A stretch of 64,000 bases of DNA from contig OZ038326.1 in assembly GCA_964035795.1 (NCBI GenBank), forward strand, positions 1,187,061 through 1,251,060. The letters are read 5' to 3'. A program made the position numbers and the translations under genes. The notes below the pieces were generated by a model. The model made no database searches. It worked only from the letters and a program-made list of their open reading frames with translations, and was not told the DNA's origin. Positions within the stretch are counted from its first letter, which is position 1, and every line of letters starts with the position of its first letter. Positions 46,003 through 59,900 of the stretch are shown here, one piece after another. The stretch comes from Pterobdella sp. o SKG-2022. Taxonomy: Eukaryota > Annelida > Clitellata > Hirudinida > Piscicolidae.

Positions 46003-46081
46003 CAGACTCAACCACACCACCTTGGCAGACTCAACCTCACCACCTTGGCAGACTCAACCTCACCACCTTGGCAGACTCAAG
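46003..46081. repeat. 23-bp tandem repeat, three and a half copies
   Basis: Unit ACTCAACCTCACCACCTTGGCAG (23 bases; first 20 ACTCAACCTCACCACCTTGG). The first copy has one substitution (CCTC to CCAC). The unit is not a multiple of three, so it is not coding. Confidence 0.9.
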
Positions 46082-46431
46082 CCTATGAAATCTAAAAATT
46101 TCTGGCTTGCATATAAAAAAATAAGCTTCAAAATTTAAACAGATTTCATAAATCAACAAAATCATTAGTGCAAGTATTACAAATGTCATTTTTTATACCG
46201 TTGGTTTCGAACTTTTTGCCTAGAGAACGTTTGTCATGCGGCTATAATACCCAAATATCATTTATAATGATTTGTCTCTCTGTATAGTACCGGTGCAAGG
46301 ATTTGGGGAAATCATTTATCTTGTCAAGTCATTCATTGGAAATAATTAATCTTTGATGAATTCATGGTTTAAAAAACTTAAATTTTTAAATGTTTCATAA
46401 GTGTTTCGATTTTTAATCTTTGAGACAGTGT

Positions 46432-46623
<192 letters not shown>

Positions 46624-47911
46624 GATTTTATATGCGCAAGTAATTTGAATATTCTATTGATAAATATTAAGATGCATCATTTCCATTATGATTGATAAGA
46701 TGAAATAACGGCCAAAGCCAAGAGTGTTGAAACAAATGGTAGGACGATAGATTAAGACCAGAAATAGATTATCTGGTATTCATCCAGATTAAATCAATCT
46801 TTAAAGATAATTCACAGTGGTTTTCAACTTACATTCCCAAAAAATAAATTTTATTTATTTGACTGGTTCAATGAATTTTAAAATATCGCAAAATAGCTTT
46901 TATTAATAAATAACTATAAAATATTGTAAAGATTGACTTGCCATTTATTTCTTGTTTTTTAGGTCCAGAGTTAATCTTGCGGATTTTATTGGGATATATT
47001 TTGTTCTTTCAGTTCAAGCAGATTAACTGTTCTTTTTTGATATATAACTCTTAATTGATGGTCTTTTCAAATCATAAATTTCCTTGAAATAATCTATAAA
47101 GTTTTTTATATAATAAATCATTTATATTAATCCCACCATGGATAGATTTTACAATTATTTTGTTTTGTTAATACTTTTATTTTTAATTTAATGAAATTTT
47201 ATAAACTTAAAATAAACTCTTTTGAAATTTCGTCGCTAAACACACACAACACAAATGAATTCACATTTGTTTTCTTCTTCATTTACATACTAATGATGAA
47301 ATTTTCAAACTGAAACAAAAATACAACTTAAATAAAAAGAAATATATTTTCTCGCGAGCTTAATCTTCATTTATGCCTATTCTCTCAAGTCCAATTTAAT
47401 TACACAAGTTTCATAGAAATTTTGGTAAATTGAAAAAGCTAATCAAAACTTTTGACACTAAATCCTATTTCCAAGTAACTCTCAAATTTAGCTTATATGC
47501 TTTATTAGCTTTCAAATATACATAACGACGACGCTAATGGGGATATGGTTGGCCTGACAACCAGTCTGAATTTAGAATTTAGAGCTTACGAGTAAAAAAA
47601 TTTTCAAAATTAACTTTTAAAACGATAAATGAATTTCTTTTACAGACACACACACACACGCACGCACGCTAAATTTGTGAAAATGTTCAAAATAAGGTTT
47701 TATCAAGGATATTTCAAGTTCCAAATCAACAACATGTTTGCGTACAATGACTTTTCAACGAATGCTTTCTCAACGCTTCTCTCTTATCGTTCTGCAAAGC
47801 ATTCAATTTATCTTTTATCTTCATCTCATCATTTGAAGCTGAAAAACTCGTTTGGGCTTGTACAAAAAAGTTGATTTTAGATTTGCTAAGTGAAAGGCCG
47901 AGTTGCCGCTT

Positions 47912-50900
47912 TTAAGTTTTATTGTTATCTCCCAAAGTGAGTTTACTTTTTTCGATGGGCAAAGTCGTAGTGTATTTTACCTGCTGGTGAAAATTATTCC
48001 CAATGTTACTATGCTGTTGTGTGTGGAGACACAAATTGGGGGTGAGCCGCTCTTCGGCACTCAACTCGCCTTTCAACTTGTCCATGGTCATTTGAGGTAC
48101 CGAGGCATCGTTTAAAATTCTGTGCAAACAACGAGGAGGTGGAGGTGGGGGAGGAAGTTTTCTGTCGTTTTCCACATCAACAAACTTGCTTGTGTCAATA
48201 CTGTTTTGCATGATAACTTTCATATTGTTTCGTTTCTCCGTCACGTTGTGCTTGGGCCTGACCACATGCATTGTGTGACTTTTGATATTATAATGGCTGG
48301 GTGCTGGCTTGGCAGTGATTTGTTTGTCATTGTTTAAAGTGTGAGGTATCGGATTGAGATGGATTTGAGTGGTGGCACCTGATTGATTGTGACTGGGCGT
48401 TTTTTGATTGAAGGGAGGTAATGGGTTTTTGGTGAGTGGGCACTTCTTTTGGAAGAAAGCTGGAGGGTGCTTGCATGGAAGATGAATACCAGAAAGCAAA
48501 GAGTTCTGAAAAAAAATATTAGTAAATTGTTATTCATAGCATTCCATAGAAATGAAGTAATATAAGCATCTCGAAATGAAAATATATGCAATATTACAGG
48601 GTCATTTCAATTATATTCAATATTCCAAACAGCTGCCTTCATTTACGACCCTATAAAGTCTCACTTAGAGAAGTCTTAGAGAAGCTTCCGCAATGACTTA
48701 TAACTCGTGTGTATTCTTCGCCTGCCGCATGTCTGTCAAGATTACCCGCACTCATCTTTTAAGCGCAGCCACTTTTCACCTAATAGTTTTTGCTTTTTAA
48801 ATTAATTTCGTCTTTCAGACAGCTCTATTTTGAACTTGTTTTTTGTTGAATTTTTTTTTGAGTGATGTTTCTCTTAAAAGTTATTTTCTTCCAAGTCATC
48901 AGTTTTACTTAGTTAGGACATCCGATAAGCATTTGAGATTGATCATTTGATTCAACTTTCAATATTATGAACTAATCATGCAAATTAACTTTCAGCCAAA
49001 TTTATCTCATCAATCAAAGTTTCTATATGAAATATTGATATATAATAATATCGAAACAACATTATCACAAAAAATTGAAAACATCTCATTTAAAACATAA
49101 GTCTAACAAAGACATAGGAATATAAAACGTTCTTTTTAAAAATTCAGTTGATAATTTTTGTGCACCCGAAAATTTTTCAAATTTTTCCCACAAAATAGCT
49201 TTCTTTTTATTTTTTCCTTTCAAAAGCTTTTAAAAGCACCTATATCCGACGAATAAATTTGATAGTTTTGTCATTTTTCATTATTTTTGCTTTCATATGA
49301 GCAAATTATGGTTTATGCTGCAAGTTGTACTTTGTAAGATCTAATAATTCTCGATAAAATCTCAAAAAAACCAAAGATTTTTTTCCAGATAAAACAAAAA
49401 TTGACACGTTGAAATGTTTTGGCTCGGAACACCAAGTCATATGTTGAGCATGCGCAAACCCACTTTCGAAACGTGCGTGTAAATCAATGCCGACTCGACA
49501 CCTCTAAATCTCAATTTTTTTGGCTTTTCACACTTTCCTATATAAAACGGCAAGCCTGTCGGAGATATAATTTCCCTCACATGTCGTATACACTGCTTTC
49601 TTAACTTTTTGCGAAAAGATAAATTAGTGCGTGATTTTAAAATGAAGTTTTGACAAGATACATTCGCACCGGATATTAGTGAAGAAGCCTGAATGAATGG
49701 CAAGTATCATATTAAGCGAGAAAAATTGGCAAGAATTATTTGTTTAGGAGACAAAAATGCAAGAAAGACATAGTGGATCATTCATATTTGACACAAGAAC
49801 ATAAGGCTCTGGCTGATTCTTTACGGCTTTAATCTTTTGAAACATTTCACGTTCCTTTATCGAGTTCATTTACTTTAATGTGGGAAATTAAATGCCCGAA
49901 AACACTAAAAAAGCTATTTTGAAAGGGATCTTGGCAAATAAAAGAAGGTAGAAGATCAAAAACAGTTAAAGGAATGTGCGATTGAAAATTTCGTTAGCTA
50001 TGACGTCAGTACGATATGCCACTGAGAGCTTGCCATTTTATCTCTTATCTACATTTGTGCAATTCACCATTTTATTTTTGATGGATGTCTCAATGGCTTT
50101 TATATCTAGTTTGAGGTTGTTTTTAGTGAATTTTTAAATAGATTTTCATGGTTTTTGCAAATTTGATGAAAGAGGTATGTGAATTCAATAAAGATTGGGG
50201 TTGCAAATATAATGAAAGGATATAAAAAAATGTATTAAGTCTGCTTTTGATTGATGGCAAGGAAGAGAGCAAAATAGATTTGTTGAAAATCTTTCATGTG
50301 CTTGTCTTCAATCAAATAGATTAAACTTTTCCAGCATTTTTGGGGAATATAATTAAAAAGCACCTTTAATTTATTTGATTTTTAACTCATTTTAAAGAAA
50401 TTAAAAATAAAATAGTGAAAAGACATGTTGCAAATGAATTTTCGTTGAATAGTTGAAAAAAAATCAAATGGAAAAGTTTTAAAAATATTTGGAAAAGTCC
50501 AAATTGAAGCTTTTTTAAAACACGCAAAGCTTATTTGCTCTAAACTTAAAGTAGATTCTTGTTTTATTCAATTAAGAGAAACTTGTTTGTGAAAATATTT
50601 TTGATTCTGAAACTTCTATAGTACTTCTATTGTTATAATAATCGTAAAATAACGAAATAATTATAAATTTTTCATTCTTTACAATAAAACAACGTCTAAA
50701 AGCAACATAAACGCCCATTTTTCAATTGTATTTATACTCATTTTCTTTCGCGAAAAAACGAAAAAGTTATGTTTAACAATTCATTAAATTAATTTCATTC
50801 AAAATTTAAATACGAAAAATATTAAAGTTATCTTTTTGTGGCAACCCAATACCTCAAAAGTCAAAAAAAAAATGCAAATTCAAAGTTTCAGAGACAAAAA

Positions 50901-53900
50901 TCATTGAAATTCGGAATATTTCATCAATATAAAAACTCAGACATCCGCATTGACCTCTATCAATTAGCTGTATCAGCTTCTATCCTTGAATTTCACTGGA
51001 AGTCGTGGTGGTTTTGAACAAGCCGTGTCTTTCCTTAATGACTCAAGAAAGAATTTAATTTTTACTTTTATGTAGGTGCAATTTTACCGGCATAAAAGGT
51101 ATAAAAATGCTCTTTTGTCTACTGTTTTTTCTTCAGTTACAAAACATGTAATTGCATCTTTTGAGAAGTTTTCTTCTAACACGCATCTTTTGGTTACACT
51201 TTTTCAAAACTTTTGATCAAATTTAGTTTTAAAAAAACCATTTTTTTTAAATTTAAAAAAAATATTAAATAGGAAAATCATCAATTACTTTTTAAAAATA
51301 AAAGTCAAAGTTGTAATTTGAGAAAATTAAACGTTTGGAAAATTTGTTGGTTCTAACTTCAACTAAACCGAAAAAATTTAATTTAAATTAATTGGGCAAT
51401 CTGAAGTAAAAAAATGCTTTGACTTACTCAATTAAATACCATTAACAGAATTCAAAATTTCATTTTAAACAAATAAGAATGCTTCATGACTATAAAAAAC
51501 TACAATTTATTGATTTGATCTTTCATACCTACTCACCCAACATCTTAGGCTGCTTTCAAGAATCCTTTGAGTATCCAATTGAAAATTATAAAGAATGGTT
51601 TGTTTTGTTTGTATTTTTTATAGAATTTTTACATTCCTGTCTTTCTTGTGGATATTTTTAGGATGAAAAGTTAATTCCATATCTGCAACTCCTTTGTTCT
51701 TTAAGCTTTATCTATTGTCTAGAATTCTTTATGAAAATATCTATTCTCAATTTACAAAGGGAAATAATATATTTATGAGATTGATTTGAATATTTTTTTC
51801 TCAAAGTTTCTTCAATTATCTTAATAAATTTAGTTTGGTTTTTAGGAAAGAACATCAAATTGGGAATAAAGTGCCTTGTATTGTTTGGGGTGCAATCATA
51901 GACAGCAAAGGACATGTAAAAAAACGATAAAAAACTGATAAAGTCATTGGATGCAGTTTGAATGCTGAAACTTTCAATTTTTTAACATTTTCAACTTTTT
52001 CAGACTCTTACAGAATAATTCCCACAAAAATTACGACGTTATTAAACTTTAAGTATTGAAAGTAAAATTTAGTGGACTCGAAATAAGTGTTTCGAACACT
52101 ATGTGAAAATTTTTAGCACCAGAGCGGATGAGAGCTTTTGCAAGTGGTTTGTTTGAAGAGATTAAGGCAGAATAAGCCGACCATTATTGCTGGAACTGGT
52201 CTTTTCAAGTTTCAAAATAAAATTGTTTTTGATTTGAAGTTTATGATTTGAGAAGTTTAAGTTTTTCGAATTAAACATACAATTAAAGCGGATGTTTGGA
52301 AAAAATGAATGGTTTGATTGTGATAATTATTGTATTAAATGTAATAACATTTATAGACATGAAAAACAATTTAGCAACATTAAGGAAATAAAAAGAGTCA
52401 TAAAAACAGTCTTAGAGGCTTCGTATTTAAATTGAGGTTTGTTGAGCGGGCACTCAACTTTTTATTGAACATGCCAAGATCTAATTCAGACGTTTAAAAA
52501 CTTAATTTTAAAATTCATATTTTATATATTTTTTTCATTAATTTTGATTAAAATATTTGAATGGGTTTGCAAGCATGGGTAATGAACAAATACCTCGGAG
52601 GGAGGGAACAACGATACTGTATCGAAATTCTTGTCAGTCATGCAAGGCAATGTCTTCGTATTGTAATTGAAATCTTTCTCTTGAACTTCGTTAACTAACC
52701 CACACATTTTTTCTTCAATGTGCTTTTCATTGTCAAAGCTGAACATGTTTCCGTCGCAGCCAATGGTCGCCACAGTGGCTAAAGAAGACATTTTTTTTCG
52801 TTTCCTAAACACGCATGCAGTGAAAATCACTAGTAAAACACAAACAAAAGCGCTGAAAAGCAATAAAAGAGAAATGATCAAAATGTGCATGGATCGATTA
52901 AGATTGAACAGATATGGAGACGAATATGAAACTGACGAATCTTTCATATCACTTCTTACTATCACTAACAGTCGTGAAGTGTTTGAAAAATGCGGTTTTC
53001 CATTGTCTCTGATCATAATGGTGAGTTCATACGCTTGTTCGTGTGTTCTTGTTTGGGCACCATGTGAGGTGAGATTGCCTGCATCGTCTGACACGAAGGG
53101 TGGCTTTGACATCATGAGAATAGTGCCGCTTTTGTGGTCCAGGTGGAAGTACTGAGAATAATCTACAAAGGCTAGTTGGTTCTGAAGTTGTTTTGAATTT
53201 TGGCTGTGATTGTTGAAAAAAGGATAAATTAAATTATCATTTTTAGTGAACCATTCATTGTTGCGGTATTTGTTGTGGGAGATTCGTCTGACGCATATAA
53301 GGTCGTATAAAATGACCGCGTTATCTCCTTCATCTGCGTCTGTTGCTTGCACTCTGGCAATGAAATGCGGTGTGGTTGGTGGTGCTTTCAACTGTAGAAT
53401 CGCGGTGAAATTGTAATATGTCGGAAATGAAAAGTGAGGTGGATTGTCGTTGACATCTGTTACTTTGATGATGACTAAAGTGACAGCACTCATAGATGAG
53501 TTTTTGGGGTCGAAAGCAACCACGCTGAAACGGTAAGTATCTTCAATTTCTCTGTCAAGTACTTTTAACAGATATAAATCCCCGTTATATATATTTAAAC
53601 CAAAGTGATTGTCTAGAGAGATATTGAGTGGAGTAGCATTGTTGAGATCGGATAAGCCTGTTTCGAAGCTGTATAGAATGCCATTGAATTTTGGGCCATC
53701 TTTGTCCACGGCTTTCACCGAGCCTATGTGATTTTGAAGTGTTTTGTTTTCAGAAAGACTAAAAACGTAAGTGTTTTTTTCGAATTGTGGTTTTTCATCA
53801 TTTTGATCAATAACCTCAATTCGCACAAAGGTAGTTGATGTGTATGGCTGTGGTCCGTGATCGATGGCCGAAACTTTCAACTTAAAGAACTCATTGAGCT

Positions 53901-56900
53901 CTCGATCTATCACTTGACGCACACTCAAAACGCCTCTGTGATCAACGTGGAAAGCGTTCTCCAAAGACATATAGTGGTAGGTGTTATGATTGATGCCATA
54001 AATAGGTTCCCTTGAGTTGCCAATTACAAACGAGGGTTTTTGCAAAATGGAGGTTGTTGAAATGGAATAATTGTTGGAAAATTCATCAATTTGTTCAACT
54101 TCGTATCTCAGTCTCCCATTTTCTCCAGCATCTAGATCCACAGCGGACACCTGCGAACGACGAAATTGTTTCTAAATCGTCTTCGTTTGCAAATAGAAAC
54201 GATAAAGAAAAAATTTTATCTTTTTAAACGTTGATTAATTAAATTCTAAATTAAATTTTCTTAGAAATTTTGTTTAAAAAACTTAAAGTTTTTATTTATT
54301 TTATTATTTGATCCAAAATATCTAAAAAGCTGGCCTAAAAAACACGTAAAATCTAATTATAAAATACTTCTTCATATGAAAATATGATTTCAGCAACTTA
54401 AATTTTATGAAAATTTTGATGATTCATATATTCTAAATATATAAAAGTTGATTTACAGAGAGGGGGGAGAGGATTTGAAGTGGGGAAATAAAATCAAGCG
54501 GGCAATCTTCAAATAAAACAAACGCTTTCATCTAAGTAAACACAAGTCTCTCATAACTTTTTTAGTTTTTGAAAACATAAAAAAAATGGATAAAATTACA
54601 CTAATAAAAATTTTGGAAGTTCATTGAAAAGTTAAATGTTGCAATTATGAAGGGGTTTCGAAATATTATAACTTTTTGCACTTGATCTTTCAAAAAAAAA
54701 TTTCATCTAAAAATTAATTAATAAAAATATTTTATAAAAAACTGTATAAACTTTTGAAATGGAAAAAAAGTAAAAAATTTTTTCCAAAATTTCAAAACTA
54801 TTCTTTAAATTATTGTTCTCCAAAAAGAAAATCTTTTCATAAAAAAACAATTATAAAATCATTTTTCACCCAAAAATTTTCAAAATCAATAATTATTTGG
54901 ACTTTTTTTATGCCTCAACTCATAAGAAACACTTGCAAATAAGTCTAACTGTATTTGCTTCTAAAATTGTTCTTATTTGGTTTTAAAAACCTCTTTTGAC
55001 ACTACAAATATTACAATAAACTCCAATATTCTTTCATATTCATTTCGTTACAGAATAATATTAGTTTTGGTTTCAATGGAAAATAACAATTTACTTTTGA
55101 AGCTAGAAGGCATGAAAGAGATTTTACTTATTAAATGGTAATTAGTTGTACATTTCTTCAAAAATCTCATGAAATAATGAATAATTTCAACTAAATTCAT
55201 TGGAAGTTTGGAATTTTTTATAATTATACAAAAAATTTGAAATATATAGCATAATATTTTTTCAAAGATTTCATTACGACTTTTTGGTGCAGTTGACGAT
55301 CGTTTTAATGATATAGCTCCGACTTTAGTAACATTAGAAAAAGGTTTAAACCGTGACTTTATTACAAATTCATTGTTGTATTTTTTCAAAAAACAAACAT
55401 TCTATAAAAGTTTCAATCAAAACATATTAAAGACTAAATGAAAAAATATTTTTATCTGCGCAAAAACAGTCATCCCACCAACAAACAAAACATCCTCCAA
55501 AGAACCCGGGCAATTTCTTAACATCACCTCACCTCCATTATAACATGACCAATTTGGTTGTTTTCCTCTATGGATCCCTGGTGGAAGCTCCGATCAAAAG
55601 TGGGTGCGTTATCGTTGACATCTTCCACAACCAATCTGATCCTCTCCACGCTTGTCAACATCTTTTCCCCATTGTCACTACATCTGTGGCGGAAGTTATC
55701 TTTTTTAAACTATTATTTTGAGTTGAGTTTATTAGTTTATTAATATTTTTTTGAATAATTGAAATTTTAAAAATAAATTTAGTGAAACAAAACTATAATT
55801 TGATGAGTTGAGCTTCATCATGAAACGTCATGAAACTAATGAAATGCAATTTTTTTGAAATACATCAAAAAAAACATATGATGTTTTTGGAAATAGATTC
55901 AATTTTTATCTTATGAGAAACTCTTAACTTTTTTTTGGAAAAAATGGTGAAATTTGTTAGTCAGTAATAGTGCTTTGCTAATATCATCAAAAATTTCAAA
56001 TTTTTTGAAAGCTGTTTTATACAAAAAATGTATTCAATACATTTCTGAGTTTTCATTGGAATTGGTTTATTTAATCACATTTCAAAGTTCAGTACACATA
56101 GATTAAACTCAAAATTTTTATCAGAACAAACATTTTGAAAAGCTTAAATACATCTTCAGATGGTTATTTTTCAATAAATTCAGTGAAAAAATATTTTTAT
56201 ATATTCTAAGACAACTGTGTGTCGCTGCGAAAGGCGGAGATAATGGGAGAGTTTTCTAGAAGAATAAAAATTAAAAAAATCAAATATAGTTCCAAAAAAA
56301 AAGACGAAATTTTTTACAGACTAGTCTGCGTGCTAAAAACAATATGTAAATATCTTTCGAAAAAATTGTTTATTTAATGAAATGTGACTTACATCATAAA
56401 GCTATTTGATGTTTTCAAAAAATCCGTTGATAAAGTAACTCGTTATTTTAATATCAAACATCAGAAAAAAACTTATTAGAAAATTATATAATATTAAAAC
56501 CTTTAGTAATGACAGTTTATTCAAAAATGAAAGATGAAGAGTTTAAAAATTAGAAATAACCTCAAAAGCAAGCTGTATGAACTTTTGGCTTCTCTATCAA
56601 AGACAACTGTTGTGCCAAGAGTATACTCTGATCCAAAAATTTTTCTCATTCCAATCACTCCATCGCCTGTGTCCGTCGTTATTAGGCTCGAGTTCCTGTG
56701 AAGCACGGGAGAACCATTTGTTTCATATTTGCTTTCATCCCTACACCCATTAAGCGCATTCAAAGGGTAGTGGTCTGGCTCTAAAAAACAAGATGTCTCG
56801 CCGTTTTGTCCCGCGTCTAAATCAGCCACCTTGGAAACACAACAGTTCTAAAGTAAGGGGCTTTTCGTTATGGTTGTAATATTACCAAGCGTAAAATTAC

Positions 56901-59900
56901 CGCCTAACCTTCATAATGAAAATTTTTTTATAAAGAGTAAAACTTTTTGGTGTTTGGTAATGCCGTAGAGCAATATTATTGATTGAAAATGAAGTCAGAC
57001 CTTGAGAAGAGCTAGGGTTTGAGGGGCGAGTGAGTTCTCAATCACACTCAACTCCAAAACACCGCATGCTTCACCACTTGGAATCCTCTTTGAACTTTTT
57101 GACGATATGGGCTTCAAAGTAATCTTCAAAAAGAGTATTAAAAAAATTAATCAATTTTAAATATGCTTCAGCAAAAACCAAGTGTTGGAAATTTTAAATC
57201 TCAATTCTAAAATAATTCGTAAGCTTTTTATTGTGAAAATTTTACTGAAATAAATATATTATGATGAGAGTTTTCACTGCCACTTGACTTATCTCAACAA
57301 CTCACAACTGCATTAAATAAAACATTATATAACTTTTCTAAAATTCAATTACTTGGGGCAAGTTATCATTAACATCCAGGACGGAGATTATTACTTCAGT
57401 CTGTGTTGTCGAAGGTACTACCCCATTATCTTTGGCTTCAACATTGAAATGCAGCAGAGGTGATGATAGGTTTTCTCTGTCCAGCTTGCCCCTCACTAGC
57501 AAATTGCCCGTGAGATGGTCCAAACGGAAAATCTCTCTAAAGATTTGATGTTGAATTTCTTATTTTTATTTTTAATATTTTTATCACCATTCGAAAATGG
57601 TTTTGATTAATATTCGAAATGAAAACTATTTGTTATACGTATATGTATATTAATGCCTTCATGTTCAACAACGTTTCAACATGTATCCAACATTTTTCAC
57701 TGTTTTTCGTCAAATTATAAATATAAATAAAAACTGAGAATGCTTTTTAAAAGTTTTGATTTTTGTGAGCGTTTAAAGAAATTTTTTTTTTAAAGAGTTA
57801 CTTTATCAATATTTATTGACTTGGAAAGCAATTAACTTTGTATTCATATATTTATGAAGATTCTCAGATTTTGAAAAAGTTAAAATAATTTCAATGAGAC
57901 TTTGTTTTTTGTCTGTTCTTGTGTACTCTACTACTTCAAAAAATATAAAATAAATTAAAAATTTACATATTTTCGCTTCGAGTAATTCCAAAGATAATGA
58001 ATAAAGAGAAAATGACTGTAGCTTTTTTTCAATGTAGTCAAGTCTTGTGAAATATTTTTTTTTGAAATAAATATTTGTTCAACTGAAATTTAAACGTGTG
58101 GTTTGAATTTATTGTTATTTATTATTTATTTTAACTTTATCGAAATATTTCGGATTTATAATTTTTATTTCGCTCAAAAAATATCAAGAGATGATAAATA
58201 TGACACTTGGAGGTTCATTTTAAATAAGAATTGAAAATCTAAAACTCAGCATACAATAAAGAGCTTAAAAAACAAAAAAAACACACAACCTCACACAAAA
58301 CAACAAACAATCTCACGCAAAACAACACACAACCTCACACAAAACAACAAACAATCTCACGCAAAAAAACACACAATCTCACACAAAACAACAAACAATC
58401 TCACGCAAAAAAACACACAATCTCACACAAAACAACAAACAATCTCACGCAAAACAACACACAACTTCACACAAAACAACAAACAATCTCACGCAAAACA
58501 ACACACAACCTCACACAAAACAACAAACAATCTCACGCAAAAAAACACACAATCTCACACAAAACAACAAACAATCTCACACAAAACAACAAACAATCTC
58601 ACGCAAAAAAACACACAATCTCACACAAAACAACAAACAATCTCACGCAAAAAAACACACAATCTCACACAAAACAACAAACAACACACAACCTCACACA
58701 AAACAACAAACAATCTCACGCAAAAAAACACACAATCTCACACAAAACAACACGAATAAGATGAAACTACCTGATGTTGGGCGGGGTAGAAGAGGAGAAA
58801 AAGTACCTTACCACAGCATTCTCTCCTGCATCCGCGTCGGTGGCTCTCAACTTTGCAGTTTGTTATATAAATTTTTTCCTATGTACGCATAGTTAAGTGA
58901 ATTCATAAGACACTCTACTATGAAGGTGCAAACTGAAACTCGTTAAATGCCCAAGTAAACAATATAGTTATATAAAATTTGATTTGCATAGAAGCTTTCC
59001 ATCGCTTTTATTATTATGCAAGCTGCAGAGCAAAGTTTTTGTGAAGTACCGCTTTTCTCATTCTTTGCTAGCAACAAGCCCCTAGCATGCAATGTAATCT
59101 GCCTGGGCATGCTTTCATAACGACACATCAATCTCATACTCAACATCACAAACACGGATGTTTTCCGAAGCCTCAGGCATGCAATATATTTTTATAAGAA
59201 ATGCCTTATACACTGTTTATCTTAGTGATGTTCAATATATCTAAATTTGAAATATAATGAAATTTTCATTTAAATAAAACATTTTTGATATATTCATACT
59301 CTGAAGCTCTAGTCAGAAATATAGCTTAACATTGGTATAATATTGAACACCAATTCAATGTTTTTGAGCTATAAAATAATGGAGAAAATATTAATATATA
59401 AACATACAATTAAATGTATATATTAAAACATAGCTGTAACTCAACAATTTCACAACGATAAAACAGATAAAACTTTTTGTGCTGAATAACGTGGTGAAAA
59501 ATAAATGCTAAAACTATAGATTATCATTGGAAATTTGATTCGTTTAAAGTTCCATATAGAATGATTTTGATGAAAAGCTATTTGATTGGATGCTAATATG
59601 TCTAATCCATTCAACTTTATTCCCATATCGATCAAACTCTCTATGTGAACCCAAAATATTTTGCATAACGAAAATTTTGATGTTGACAGACTGAGAAATA
59701 AAAGGCTCATAAATAAGAGTTTTATTTGATTTTTTAATTGCTATTTCGTTGAGTTTTGTTTTTAAGTTTTCACAATGTTGAAAATTTATGTTGAACGGAT
59801 GGTGGACCTGGTGAAACGGATCAGCAGAAAACTTTAGAGATACCATTATAAAATTCAAAATGTGCGTGAAGCAAAAGAAAAACACTCATAAAGTCTTTAT

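Noticed and set aside
52718..53155. 145-residue plus-strand frame
   Set aside because: Antisense of the large protocadherin exon.
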